Origin: Lycorma delicatula
Lineage: Eukaryota > Arthropoda > Insecta > Hemiptera > Fulgoridae
Assembly (NCBI RefSeq): GCF_047948215.1
Contig: NC_134460.1
Coordinates: forward strand, 15,621,501 to 15,685,500
Length of the DNA: 64,000 nt
Direction: 5' to 3'
Shown here: positions 21,481-31,471 of the stretch, piece by piece
How the letters are laid out: every line of letters begins with the position of its first letter
How positions within the stretch are numbered: position 1 is the first letter of the stretch
Made by a program: the position numbers and the translations under genes
Notes under the pieces: generated by a model
Database searches by the model: none
What the model was told of the DNA's origin: nothing
What the model saw: the letters and a program-made list of their open reading frames with translations, nothing else

Positions 21481-21600
21481 AGGTTTTCAGGAAAGAAAAA
21501 ATCAACCAGTAGAAGGAAGGAAGGAGACACAAGAAGAGAAAGAACAACACTCTCGAAGGGAAACATAATCAAGTTGATTTATATCGTACTCTATAAAAAG

Positions 21601-22374
21601 GGCTAGTCGAAAAAAAACGAATTTTACATTCAACTGATGTATTGCTTATTAAGATTGTTCCTTTTTCCATTGTTGAACATTTGTCTTTTTGTTTGATTCA
21701 TTCTTCATAATACCTAAATTAACAATATTCTGGTTTATTACGTGTGAATAATTTTAATGTAATTAAAAGTAATAAAAGAAGATATAAATTTTTAATATTA
21801 AATTCGTAAATATTTTATTATAGTATGGTGACATTTATAATTTTATTTACTAATTTAAAAAACGTGTTAATTTATTGTTATATCGATGAATGGATGAGTA
21901 AAGTTATCTTATTTTAACGTTTTATTTAAATTAATTCATTAAAATACTCTAAATTTAAACAATATTAATGATTTTTATGAGATTATTACATTTTATTTAC
22001 ATTGCATAATTTTTTTTTTTAAATAAAAAAATTGGTTTATTTTTTTTAGGAGAAAAGTTGTTGAGGGAAAATGTCAAACACGAGCACGGTTTTCTGCATG
22101 AAGTAAAGGAAACCCTTTTCTATTTCACTGCGTTTCCGTCATATGCTTCAAAGAATCGAACAAATGTGACTGACGTCTTTATCGATGTTCTTTATTTTAC
22201 ATAAGTTTTCTTACCGACGACGTGAAATTTGATTTTTTTTTTTTTTATTATACTACATGATTTTTAAAAATTTCAGTTCATAGTACGCGAATGTTATTTT
22301 CTTTTAATATACGCATAAATAAATTTACTTATTATTTTTTTATACGTTCTTCTTTTTTTATTCATAATTTGTAC
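21601..22374. other. Unassigned AT-rich DNA
   Basis: No gene or repeat recognised; long A/T runs. Confidence 0.4.
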
Positions 22375-22570
22375 GTTTCAATCTGTTCAACTAGTGAATA
22401 ATAACCACCCTTCCCGTGCAACAACGAGTTAACGATGACGTGCAAATATGGTGTTATACAGACTCAGGCCGCCGTACCTGAGACGTGTGATTAATTGAAC
22501 CCCTAAGATCACAAGTTTTAACAGTGGGACGATGAGTTTCACCACTAGACCGACCGAGTGGGCTAATTGT
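22375..22570 (-). repeat. SINE-1-related copy, internally deleted
   Basis: On the minus strand it begins with CCCACTCGGTCGGTCTAGTG, the SINE A-box head, and ends with TTGAACAGATTGAAACG, like the copies at 48.3 and 51.1 kb. The centre containing the B box is shortened and the text GGTTCAATTAATC...CTCAGG matches the body. Its 5' end nearly abuts RTE-A copy 7. Confidence 0.6.
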
Positions 22571-22604
22571 AAAATCACCACAATAATTTAAGTCAAATTT
22601 AAGA

Positions 22605-23859
22605 AAAAAAATCTTAACTAGAATTCTATACAAAAGAATTGAGAGGAGAGTGGAAGAAGTGTTAGGAAAAGACCAATTTGGTTTCAGGAAAAGTATAGGG
22701 ACAAGAGAAGCAATTTTAGGCCTCAGATTAATAGTAGAAGGAAGATTAAAGAAAAACAAACCGACATACTTGGCGTTTATAGACCTAGAAAAGGCATTCG
22801 ATAACGTAGACTGGAATAAAATGTTCACCATTTTAAAAAAATTAGGGTTCAAATACAGAGATAGAAGAACAATTGCTAACATGTACAGGAACCAAACAGC
22901 AACAGTAACAATCGAAGAACATAAGAAAGAAGCCGTAATAAGAAAGGGAGTCCGACAAGGATGTTCCCTATCACCGTTACTTTTTAATCTTTACATGGAA
23001 CTAGCAGTTAATGATGTTAAAGAACAATTTAGATTCGGAGTAACAGTACAAGGTGAAAAGATAAAGATGCTGCGATTTGCTGATGATATAGTAATTCTAG
23101 CCGAAAGTAAAAAGGATTTAGAAGAAACAATGAACGGCATAGATGAAGTCCTACGCAAGAACTATCGCGTGAAAATAAACAAGAACAAAACAAAAGTAAT
23201 GAAATGTAGTAGAAATAACAAAGATGGACCGCTGAATGTGAAAATAGGAAGAGAAAAGATTATGGAGATAGAAGAATTTTGTTATTTGGGAAGTAGAATT
23301 ACTAAAGATGGACGAAGCAGGAGCGATATAAAATGCCGAATAGCACAAGCTAAACGAGCCTTCAGTAAGAAATATAATTTGTTTACATCAAAAATTAATT
23401 TAAATGTCAGGAAAAGATTTTTGAAAGTGTATGTTTGGAGTGTCGCTTTATATGGAAGTGAAACTTGGACAATCGGAGTATCAGAGAAGAAAAGATTAGA
23501 AGCTTTTGAAATGCGGTGCTATAGGAAAATGTTAAAAATCAGATGGGTGGATAAAGCGACAAATGAAGAGGTATATGAAGAGGCAAATAGATGAAGAAAG
23601 AAGCATTTGGAAAAATATAGTTAAAAGAAGAGACAGACTTATAGGCCACATACTAAGGCATCCTGGAATAGTCGCTTTAATATTGGAAGGACAGGTAGAA
23701 GGGAAAAATTTTGTAGGCAGGCCACGTTTGGAGTATGTAAAACAAATTTTTGGGGATGTAGGATGTAGAGGGTATACTGAAATGAAACGACTAGCACTAG
23801 ATAGGGAATCTTGGAGAGCTGCATCAAACCAGTCAAATGACTGAAGACAAAAAAAAAAA
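22605..23859 (+). mobile_element. RTE-A copy 7: 5'-truncated LINE
   Basis: Homology starts near AATCTTAACTAGAATTC and ends at GAAGAC plus A (23849-23859). It covers nearly the whole RT. No TSD was read confidently because the 5' junction is A-rich. Confidence 0.92.
22650..23844 (+). pseudogene. RTE-A RT/C-terminal ORF, frameshift near its end
   Basis: The first frame (22650-23594, 314 codons) includes DQFGFRKSIGTREA, FIDLEKAFDNVDW, GVRQGCSLSPLLFN and MLRFADDIVILAE, all intact. Near 23575 the sequence reads GAGGTATATGAAGAGGCAAA where other copies have GAGGTATTGCGGCAAA; this local change shifts the frame. The C-terminus continues in another frame (23563-23844). A C-to-F change appears in GKNFVGRP. 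Confidence 0.88.
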
Positions 23860-25340
23860 ATAAATAACTATCCTAATCGGTACATCGTATTTCGGAATTT
23901 ATTTTTATTTATTTATATTATGTTCAACGACGATGAGTTTTTTTTTCATGCGATCGTTATCCATTTTCCTATAAATATATTTTTACTTACATGACGTAAT
24001 TATTTGTCAGATACAAGAGAAATATATGGTATTTACAAAATATACTTTATTGAAACGTAAAAGATGTAACGTAAAGAAAATCTTCGTTGTGTGCGATTCC
24101 AAAAAACCAAACCGACCTAGATCCACGTTCTGGAATGGGTCTGTATATTTTTTTTAGTAGCTTTCATTTAGAATGATTAAAAGAAATATATTAGAATATA
24201 TAAGAAACTATAAAAAAATATTGGTGCAGCGTATAGAGTATATAAAAAAACACAATAGTAAATAGAGAGATTTATAGTAGATGTTAATGCGAATAGTATG
24301 GACTATGTTATACGGTCATTAATATTTCTTTCTGTCATATTTCATTGCATTTATTCCATTTTTATTTGTTTTCAAACGGTGTTTCAGTTTGAAAACAAAT
24401 AAAAATGTGAATAAACTCATGTCGTTCAGTATTTTTCATGTATTTTTGTTAGTACCGTTCTCATTTTGATATTAACTTCTCTACGGTTTCAGTCTTAAGT
24501 ACATTGTTAACATATTTATTTTCAAATATTTTGATTAATAATTTGTAATTTTCAATGATTTTGATAAATAATAGATATATTTTACTATTTTCATCGTACA
24601 ATATATGTACCGTACTTTAGGATAGTAAAAAGGTTTCATAGTATAAAACAAAGTAATTTATTTAAATGCTCCGAAGATATAATAAATAATACGTATAAAT
24701 AGATTTAAAAAAAAAAAACTAAGTAAAAGTACATAAAAATAAGAGAATACAAATAAAACATTCCAATAGGATAAAGGAGAATAATAATAAATTATTTCCC
24801 TTTCAGTGAACTGTCATGTAAAATCTTCTGTTCACAATAAGAAAGAACTGACGTGTTCTTTGTGTCGAAATAAGTTACGAGCGCACGGTAAATTTAAACA
24901 GTTCACTATATTAAAGTCATAGGGTGAAAGTAACAAATTTTTTTTTTTAAGCGCGTATTGAGTAGAGTAAAATAAAGTCCCGAGTAGCCTTGAATAGTTG
25001 CTTTTATGAAGTGAAAATTAAAAAGAAAAAAAATTGGAATTCTAGTTAATATCCCTGGGCGTTATATTTTATCGATGCGACTAGCTGTTTTACTTCCACA
25101 GTAAAAAAATTTACTTCTACCAAAATTTTACTTTAAAAAGAGAAAAACGCTTTAATTAATTAAAACTAGTTTAATTATTTTATCCGGTCTTATTTTTATT
25201 ATACTAAATAATCAATATTTTAATTTACAATGCGAGTATTATTAGTACGAGGTACTACGAATCGATAACGGAACAAACTTGACTATACTAGTGATAAATC
25301 GTTAGAATAAATACCTTAAAAATCATCAGGAGTGTAATAT
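23860..25340. other. Unassigned AT-rich DNA with a strong hairpin
   Basis: No gene recognised. It contains the perfect 20-bp inverted repeat described separately (24358-24406). Confidence 0.4.
24358..24406. repeat. Perfect 20-bp inverted repeat, 9-nt loop
   Basis: Left arm 24358-24377 and right arm 24387-24406 are exact reverse complements (ATTTTTATTTGTTTTCAAAC on the left); the loop is 9 bases. It would form a stable hairpin or cruciform. No coding context. Confidence 0.9.
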
Positions 25341-25394
25341 ACACAGTGATTCAAAAGGAATGTTAAATACTTTCAATACATTCTCTAACTAACC

Positions 25395-25812
25395 TCGTAC
25401 AGTCAGAAATGTACGTGGTGAGGTATTATTTCCTGATGAAATTTATCGATGGTTTCTCGATTTACCTGAGCCGTGCGGAGCCGGGTGTTATCATGAAAGA
25501 GTATGATGCTTTTGCATCGAGATCCAGGGTTTTCTTCATCACTGCTAGCTTAACGTTGTCGAAAAGAATGTCAACGTAGTTGTCGTGTTTATTTTTCGCC
25601 GATCTTTTACAAAATGTACAAAAACAACGGTCTTTTGCATCCCAGAAGATTTTTGCGTCGTGATTTTTCCTGCTGATTGAGGGGTTCGGAATATTTTCGT
25701 GACGGTGAAGTTCTTTTGACTCCGGTTCATAACGGTGAATCCGTGTCTCATCACAAGTTAGAATACCGTGCAAAACAAACATCACCTTCCTGATGACATC
25801 GTCGTTTCAGCT
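25395..25812 (-). pseudogene. Mariner transposase relic
   Basis: The minus strand gives GILTCDETRIHRYEPESKEL, the mariner motif around the first catalytic Asp (TGDETWIHHYEPESK type), then AKIFWDAKD. In another frame it gives ILFHDNTRLRTAQVN, around the second Asp (HDNARPH type). The third catalytic motif is missing or beyond recognition. A frame of 107 codons (25462-25785) covers most of it. The R1-like LINE lies immediately downstream on the opposite strand. Confidence 0.8.
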
Positions 25813-27798
25813 CTGTGCACTTGCGAAATCTTAACTCCTTACGGTAAAAGGGCTAAAGCCAGTTGCTGGAAGCGACTGTGTCAAGATATAGATGCTGATC
25901 CATGGGGCAGGGGTTTTAAAATTGTTACCAACAAGTTAGGGAAGAGATTACCTGCCTTAACGGACGATAAGATCCATCGTGTTGTTAAGGAATTATTTCC
26001 TCAGCAAGCGGATCCTATTCGGGAAGAGATTGTGGATAATAGCTTTGATCTTCTTGATGCTAGTGAGCTATTAATGGCGGTGAAAAGACTGAAGCTAAAT
26101 AAGGGACTCGGGCCAGATGGCATTCCAACCGAGATAATCAGAATATTAGCAGAGAGGATGCCTGCAGAGCTTCTTAATATCATGAATAAGATCCTGAGAG
26201 ATGGTTGTATTCCAATGCAATGGAAAGAGTCCAGGTTGGCCCTTATCAAGAAACCGGGGACCGATGACTTACAAGTAGCATATAGACCTATATGCATGAT
26301 CAATAACATCTGCAAACTCCTAGAGAGATTGTTGGAATTGCGGCTGAAAAATGCGATTGAAGAACATGGTGGCCTTTCTAACGCACAATTTGGTTTCCGT
26401 AAGGGGCGTTCTACGGTGGGTGCTGTTAAGACAGTTATGCGTCTGGTGGACGAAGCGGCATCGGGTACTTGGCGCACCAGGAAGATACCAATTGTGATAT
26501 TGCTTGATGTGAGCAATGCTTTTAATTCGCTGAAATGGGATGCGATCCTACAAGCGTTGAGAGATAAGGATATTCCTGGATACCTAAGAAGAATTATCCA
26601 GAATTACCTGCAGGATAGGTTTGTTGTTTGTCACCAGGGTAGATCCTGCTTCCGCTTCAAAGTGACGTGTGGAGTGCCTCAAGGCTCTGTCTTGGGGCCA
26701 CTCCTTTGGAATCTGGTCTATGACGGAATTCTCGGGCTGAGTTATCCTCTGGGTGTTTTCCCAGTGGCTTTTGCTGACGACCTGGCCTTGGTTGTTACTG
26801 GAAAAACTGAAGTAGAGGTATCGGAGAAGGCAAACGCACCGATACGAATGGCAGAAGTCTGGATGTCTACTAAAGGCTTAAAACTTTCGCATGGTAAAAC
26901 AGAATACGTAGTCATGACAGGTCATAGGAGAATATCTGACATCCTAATTCGAGTAGGGGGTAATCTTGTCCAGCAACAGATTTCAGCCAAATATTTAGGG
27001 ATCTGGCTTGACAAGAGGAGTTTTACGGCACACGTGAATGAAATACATAAACGAGCTGAATGCACGGTCAAAAATCTTAGCAGATTACTCGGTAATATGA
27101 CAGGATCCAGAACTGCGAAGCGTAAGATTTACGCTCACGTAGTTAATTCCATCTTACTTTACGGTATACAAGTCTGGGAAAGAGCTCTGTGTGCCGACAA
27201 GAACAGAAGAGCCCTTGAAGGAATTCAACGGCGCATGGGCTTAAGAGTGATATGCGCATATTCTTCAGTCTCCACCGAGGCAGTACTCGTAATTGCAGGA
27301 GTTCCTCCGCTTAAACAACTGGCGGAGATGCGAGTGAGTATAGCATGTGGACAACCTTCTAAAGAAGCATATGAAGAGATGCTGCGTAATTGGCAACATC
27401 GTTGGGATGTAGCCAACACGGGACGATGGACACATCGTTTGATACCTTTGATCCGACCGTGGATAGAAAGGAAGTTCGGGGACATAAATTACTGGATAAC
27501 GCAATTTTTTACAGGGCATGGGTCGTTCAGGTCCTATTTATGTGCGAGACTAAGGGTAGATAACAACAACTGTCCTTACTGTGGGGCATATGATTCACCT
27601 GAACATATAGTATTTGAATGTAACCGTTGGACTGAAACCAGGCAATCCTGTGTAAGACGTATAGGGCCATTATCTACGGAGAATGTGATGGATAAAATGC
27701 TACTTAACGAGGATAACTTTAATGTGATCTCGTCGTTTATAACCGCAGTTATAAAGAAGAAAGATGAGGAAGCTCGTCAAGAAGAAACCGCTCGCTGA
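25768..27798 (+). CDS. R1-clade reverse transcriptase ORF (5'-truncated)
   Basis: A 676-codon open frame. Roughly residues 1-15 derive from antisense mariner sequence; element sequence begins about there, with KRAKASCWKRLCQDIDADPWGRGFK at 27-51, the linker ahead of the RT in R1 proteins. RT blocks follow: LNKGLGPDGIPTEII (110-124), NAQFGFRKGRST (205-216), ILLDVSNAFNS (first Asp, 247), GVPQGSVLGPLLWN (302-315) and FADD (335-338). The C-terminal CPYCGAYDSPEHIVFEC (about 602-618) is the zinc knuckle. The endonuclease and gag-like ORF1 are missing. The RT motifs are intact and free of stops, so the insertion is probably young. Confidence 0.85.
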   Translation: MQNKHHLPDDIVVSALCTCEILTPYGKRAKASCWKRLCQDIDADPWGRGFKIVTNKLGKRLPALTDDKIHRVVKELFPQQADPIREEIVDNSFDLLDASELLMAVKRLKLNKGLGPDGIPTEIIRILAERMPAELLNIMNKILRDGCIPMQWKESRLALIKKPGTDDLQVAYRPICMINNICKLLERLLELRLKNAIEEHGGLSNAQFGFRKGRSTVGAVKTVMRLVDEAASGTWRTRKIPIVILLDVSNAFNSLKWDAILQALRDKDIPGYLRRIIQNYLQDRFVVCHQGRSCFRFKVTCGVPQGSVLGPLLWNLVYDGILGLSYPLGVFPVAFADDLALVVTGKTEVEVSEKANAPIRMAEVWMSTKGLKLSHGKTEYVVMTGHRRISDILIRVGGNLVQQQISAKYLGIWLDKRSFTAHVNEIHKRAECTVKNLSRLLGNMTGSRTAKRKIYAHVVNSILLYGIQVWERALCADKNRRALEGIQRRMGLRVICAYSSVSTEAVLVIAGVPPLKQLAEMRVSIACGQPSKEAYEEMLRNWQHRWDVANTGRWTHRLIPLIRPWIERKFGDINYWITQFFTGHGSFRSYLCARLRVDNNNCPYCGAYDSPEHIVFECNRWTETRQSCVRRIGPLSTENVMDKMLLNEDNFNVISSFITAVIKKKDEEARQEETAR

Positions 27799-27998
27799 TG
27801 ACGGCTTGTCGTAGGTGGAATGTCCACCTACGAAATAAAAGAGCTAACCGGTGAACTGACCTGCCGTGCCGGACATACAGTCGGCGGGCGGGGAGGCGAG
27901 CTAGAGTAAAGGACACTCCTCTGGCGCGAGTCAAACTTGATTGTAGATCCGTTCCACAGGAGTAGGTGGGAATATATAAAAAAAAAAAAAAAAAAAAT
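25812..27998 (+). mobile_element. R1-like LINE, 5'-truncated, with poly(A)
   Basis: The copy starts just before the RT and ends in an A run of about 19 (27979-27997). The 3' UTR has a perfect 10-bp hairpin with a 3-nt loop (27810-27832) and the motif TAAAGGACACTCCTCTGG at 27907-27924, which recurs with one change in the R1-like piece at 46.3 kb. It seems to have inserted into, or next to, a mariner relic. No TSD is evident. Confidence 0.88.
27810..27832 (+). repeat. 3'-UTR hairpin of the R1-like LINE
   Basis: CGTAGGTGGA at 27810-27819 pairs exactly with TCCACCTACG at 27823-27832 around the loop ATG. It lies 12 bases after the stop codon. R1-type 3' UTRs are recognised by their own RT, so a role in RNA binding is conceivable but untested. 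Confidence 0.8.
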
Positions 27999-28510
27999 GT
28001 CGACTATCTTGGAGTCGTTTTGCGCTTTTATTACGGTACTTTAGCTTGTCGGCGGTAATTTTATTAACTGTAATGACATAATTTTTCACCTATAATCTCA
28101 ACTGAAATCCGTCGATCTTCTTCGATGAGAAAATCTATGCGATTTTCACGCGCTGGAGTTAAAAAGTCGGTTCGACAGTCTTTAATTATTTCTACCTTTT
28201 AGTAAAAATTTCTACGGTTTATAACTTTGTCCGTATAGTTTGGTCGTAGTAAATGTTAACCGATTTTTTACCTTCGGAACCAAAAAATCGATTCGCAAAC
28301 TACAAGAGGACTTACCATTCGTTTCAAAATGGGATTTTGAGGTACTATAAATAAAAAAACTTTTTCTCGTATAGCCAATCAAGTCATCGCAGGGTTGCCA
28401 ACTTATTGTTCAGAAATTGTTATAAACCTCCTACCGACTGTTTTGTCCTCTCAGTTATCTGTGTCTTTGATTATTGAATATTGACTGTCGAACGTATAAA
28501 TTTATGTACG

Positions 28511-28579
28511 CAGGTAGAATTACTGCGTATCTATCCTATATACGTATTACTGTATACGGATACGCAGTAATTCGACCTG
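28511..28579. repeat. 21-bp inverted repeat with 27-nt loop (hairpin)
   Basis: Arms 28511-28531 (CAGGTAGAATTACTGCGTAT...) and 28559-28579 pair at 20 of 21 positions. The whole is 69 bases, the size of a microRNA precursor, but the near-perfect pairing equally fits a small foldback or MITE. No expression evidence exists in the sequence. Confidence 0.85.
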
Positions 28580-29220
28580 AGATGTCTGAAGTAGTGTTAG
28601 CATTGCTAATAATACATCAGTGGGAATGTTGTACCGGTACAGGATGTCATAGTCATACATAACAGAAGTCAGTCGGTGATCGAACAATCCATTTCCTACT
28701 TTGCCCTCCTTTAATCTCCGTATACTTTAGCGAGTAATTATTTTTGTATTAATTTATTTTTTTTCATACGTTTGCGGTTTTATACACAAATGTACGCTAT
28801 ACATCACAATTGAACCGTTTGTAAACGAACTGAGAAGACATACTGATTATTCTAGAAAACTGTATACCGTTTTCATGTTTACTGTGCAAGTCGTATTATA
28901 ATACTTAATAAGGAAAATGAGGAATGAAGCGGTTTCTACTGAAATGCAAATGATATTCAGTTCTTTAAATAGATCAAGGTAATTAATAAAAACCGAGGCG
29001 ATATTTACATTCGCAATTCGATTCCCGAATGACTGGATCAAAGTGAGCAAGGTTTACCAGAAGTTGGAAAAAACAGTAATAAACTTCAAGATTGAATTCA
29101 GTGAAAAGTTACAAAAAGAGAAAACGATTTAGCAGAAGCGCTTAGTAAACATCATTAATATAATAGTGTTGAACATCATCGAAGTATTTCTAATGCCGTG
29201 GAATCTTTGAAGAAATAAAT

Positions 29221-29271
29221 ATAACTGAGATTCAGGTATAACTGAGAAACAGATATAACTGAGAATATAAC
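29221..29271. repeat. Three-unit 17-bp minisatellite
   Basis: ATAACTGAGA recurs at 29221, 29238 and 29255, exactly 17 bases apart, with variable unit ends. Confidence 0.8.
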
Positions 29272-31471
29272 TTGGGGCTGCTCTCAAGAACGGTAAGAAT
29301 TTTTCTCGACTACAGAACGTGATAGTAACCGATATCTTTATGGGATACTTCACAGCAGTTCGTTAAATAAAGTAGAAATGGATCTTTTCAAACCGATTGT
29401 ATTCTTGTTCTAAATTATTCGGAGCTGTTTGGAAACCAGTAGTCATCGTAAACACCTATTACTAATGTCGATAGCTGCTTTCGTAAGGATTTTTCAGTTT
29501 AATTGAGAAAACTTAGGAATACATAGAAATTTAGTATTGTATGCATTATATTTTTTCGTTTAATTTATTAAGACTTATGGAACTGCGTTGTATATTTCTG
29601 CGCGTTGTATTTTTTTCTAACAAACTTCATAATATATAATTTTATGGTTTAAATTTTACTTTTTTTTAGATAGTGAAATAAGGAAAAAAGAAACTTAACA
29701 AATTAAGTACAGAGTACAGATATTCGAATGAGAACTACTTGTTCAGTTTAGTAGGAGAGATTCTATGCGTGCATAAAAAATACTATTTTAATTATTAAGA
29801 TTTTTTTTTTTGATTTTTTACTCTAGATTTAAGAATTCATTGTTCATATCTAGGATATTCCATTATACACTGGGAGAAAAATCGTTAAGAGCAGTATACA
29901 ATTTAACCCCATTTGATTTACTACTGAGGTATACACTTATATTGTCAGGTCGTACGAATGCTTTTATTCTGAGGGGTTTTTATTCCTGTTGGAAAGCGAG
30001 AATGAAAGGGAGGTTAGTTGTGAAAGGTACCTGTATTTTTCACTGTCCTATACTTGTGTATGTGTGAAAACTCCCCTTTCTGTTCGTTTTGAAAACGTGT
30101 ATATATATATATACGTTCTTTACTACAGTATCTCATAGTCATATCTTTAAACAAAACAAAACATCATCATCTTCTTTTACCAGCTTTTTATGCCACAGTT
30201 GTACATAATTTATGTTGTCATAAATCTTAATGTCTATAAATTTTTGAAAATTTGTGTTTGTTTTTTATTACTGATTTGACGTTTCTCTTTCTTCAAATTT
30301 TGCTTTTGCTATTCAATATTTTTAATAATTAATTTCCTTTTAATATCATAATAGTTATAATAATTAAGGAATAAGCGACTCGTTTCTCTGAGAGTAACGA
30401 TGTTTAATAATGATATAATAAATTTATCATTTGTAGAGTTGGATATCCTTGTAGAATTAACTTTTGCGTTATCCTAAAATAATTTATTATCGTTTTAAGA
30501 TCAATTAATCTTGTACAAAAAACTGTACGTAGTTAGATCTTAATTTATATATAACCGTAAAAATTTATTTAGAAATTTATGAAAATTAATTCTGTTAAAA
30601 AATTAAATACTTTTTTGTTTGATTGTGATTATTATTAAACCAGTCTTCACAAAACGATTAAATTTCACATGTACGTTATTAAAATAAAATAAATATTATA
30701 TTACATATTATTAATATGTATTAAATAATACGTTAATGAATATAAATGTTAATTTACGCGTTTAAAGTAATAGATATTTTTTCTTTCCCAGTTTTCTAAT
30801 TAATAATCTCAAAGCTGTATTGCGTTCGAAACTCTTCGAACGAGAAAAATTTCTACATACATGATTACTTTCTATGAAAGAAGTTTTAACATCCGGCGAT
30901 TCATTTATTGAATGCAAGGTCGAGATTTTAAAAGTTTTAGTAGAAGAGTCGGCTAATCGATTAGTCGATCCAGTTAAATCAGTTATTTAATTGATTCGAA
31001 AACGTTTTTTTTTTTTTTTGTTTTTTTTATCAGCTATATTGGATTAAAACATTTAAATAAATAAACACTATTCACAAAAAAAGTGTCACACACATTTGTT
31101 TACGAATTAGATATAAAATATATAACATTGTTTTTTTGTACGGTACCTGTCAATGACTAACGATTTTCAACAGACGTAACATAATCATTTTTAACTTTAC
31201 ATACAACAGCTAACTGAATAAAGTTAAGTGGAAACCGCTTAACAGTTTTTATCTATTTTCTCTAATAAGTCTGGCGTGGAATAATCGTTATATCAGGGGC
31301 GTTTTGAAAGTTCTCGGCCAGACACGGATACGACCAAATACTTTCGTCGTATCCACCGTTTTCCGCCGTAAAGAATGTTTGTCAAATATGATATTTTGAT
31401 AGCTTTCTGCGAAATTTGAACCCACGCCTTTGGTTGCTGGTTTGTGGCGATCAATTAAAACAAAGAAATAT

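Larger units (their letters stand above)
20680..21600 (+). pseudogene. Degenerate RTE-B-like LINE relic, interrupted by a SINE
   Basis: Conceptual translation near 20690-20990 gives TYNKKCLS, then a broken TVV*PEIIYAPETVK and EKLEKIERRILRK, aligned with TYNKKCLSAKTTLKHYKTVV and KILKIERRIVRT of RTE-B, and later DVMRKRRLQFYGY. Stops and frame changes are frequent, so this copy is much older than the other two. An (AT)n run at 20971-21005 lies inside it. The SINE at 21183-21480 splits it; past the SINE the frame is Lys/Arg/Glu-rich, as in the RTE-B C-terminus. Confidence 0.65.
27999..31471. other. Unassigned DNA with an inverted repeat and a 17-bp minisatellite
   Basis: There is no recognisable gene over about 3.5 kb. 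It contains the hairpin at 28511-28579 and three 17-bp units at 29221-29271, each listed separately. Short open frames (for example 29810-30067) have no known domain. Confidence 0.4.

Noticed and set aside
25340..25380. Left terminal inverted repeat of the mariner relic (GTGATTCAAAAGGAATG)
   Set aside because: It looks like a transposon end, but no matching right end was found, so I do not claim a boundary.
26001..26516. 171-codon minus-strand frame
   Set aside because: Antisense to the R1-like RT, whose motifs and frame are unambiguous on the plus strand.
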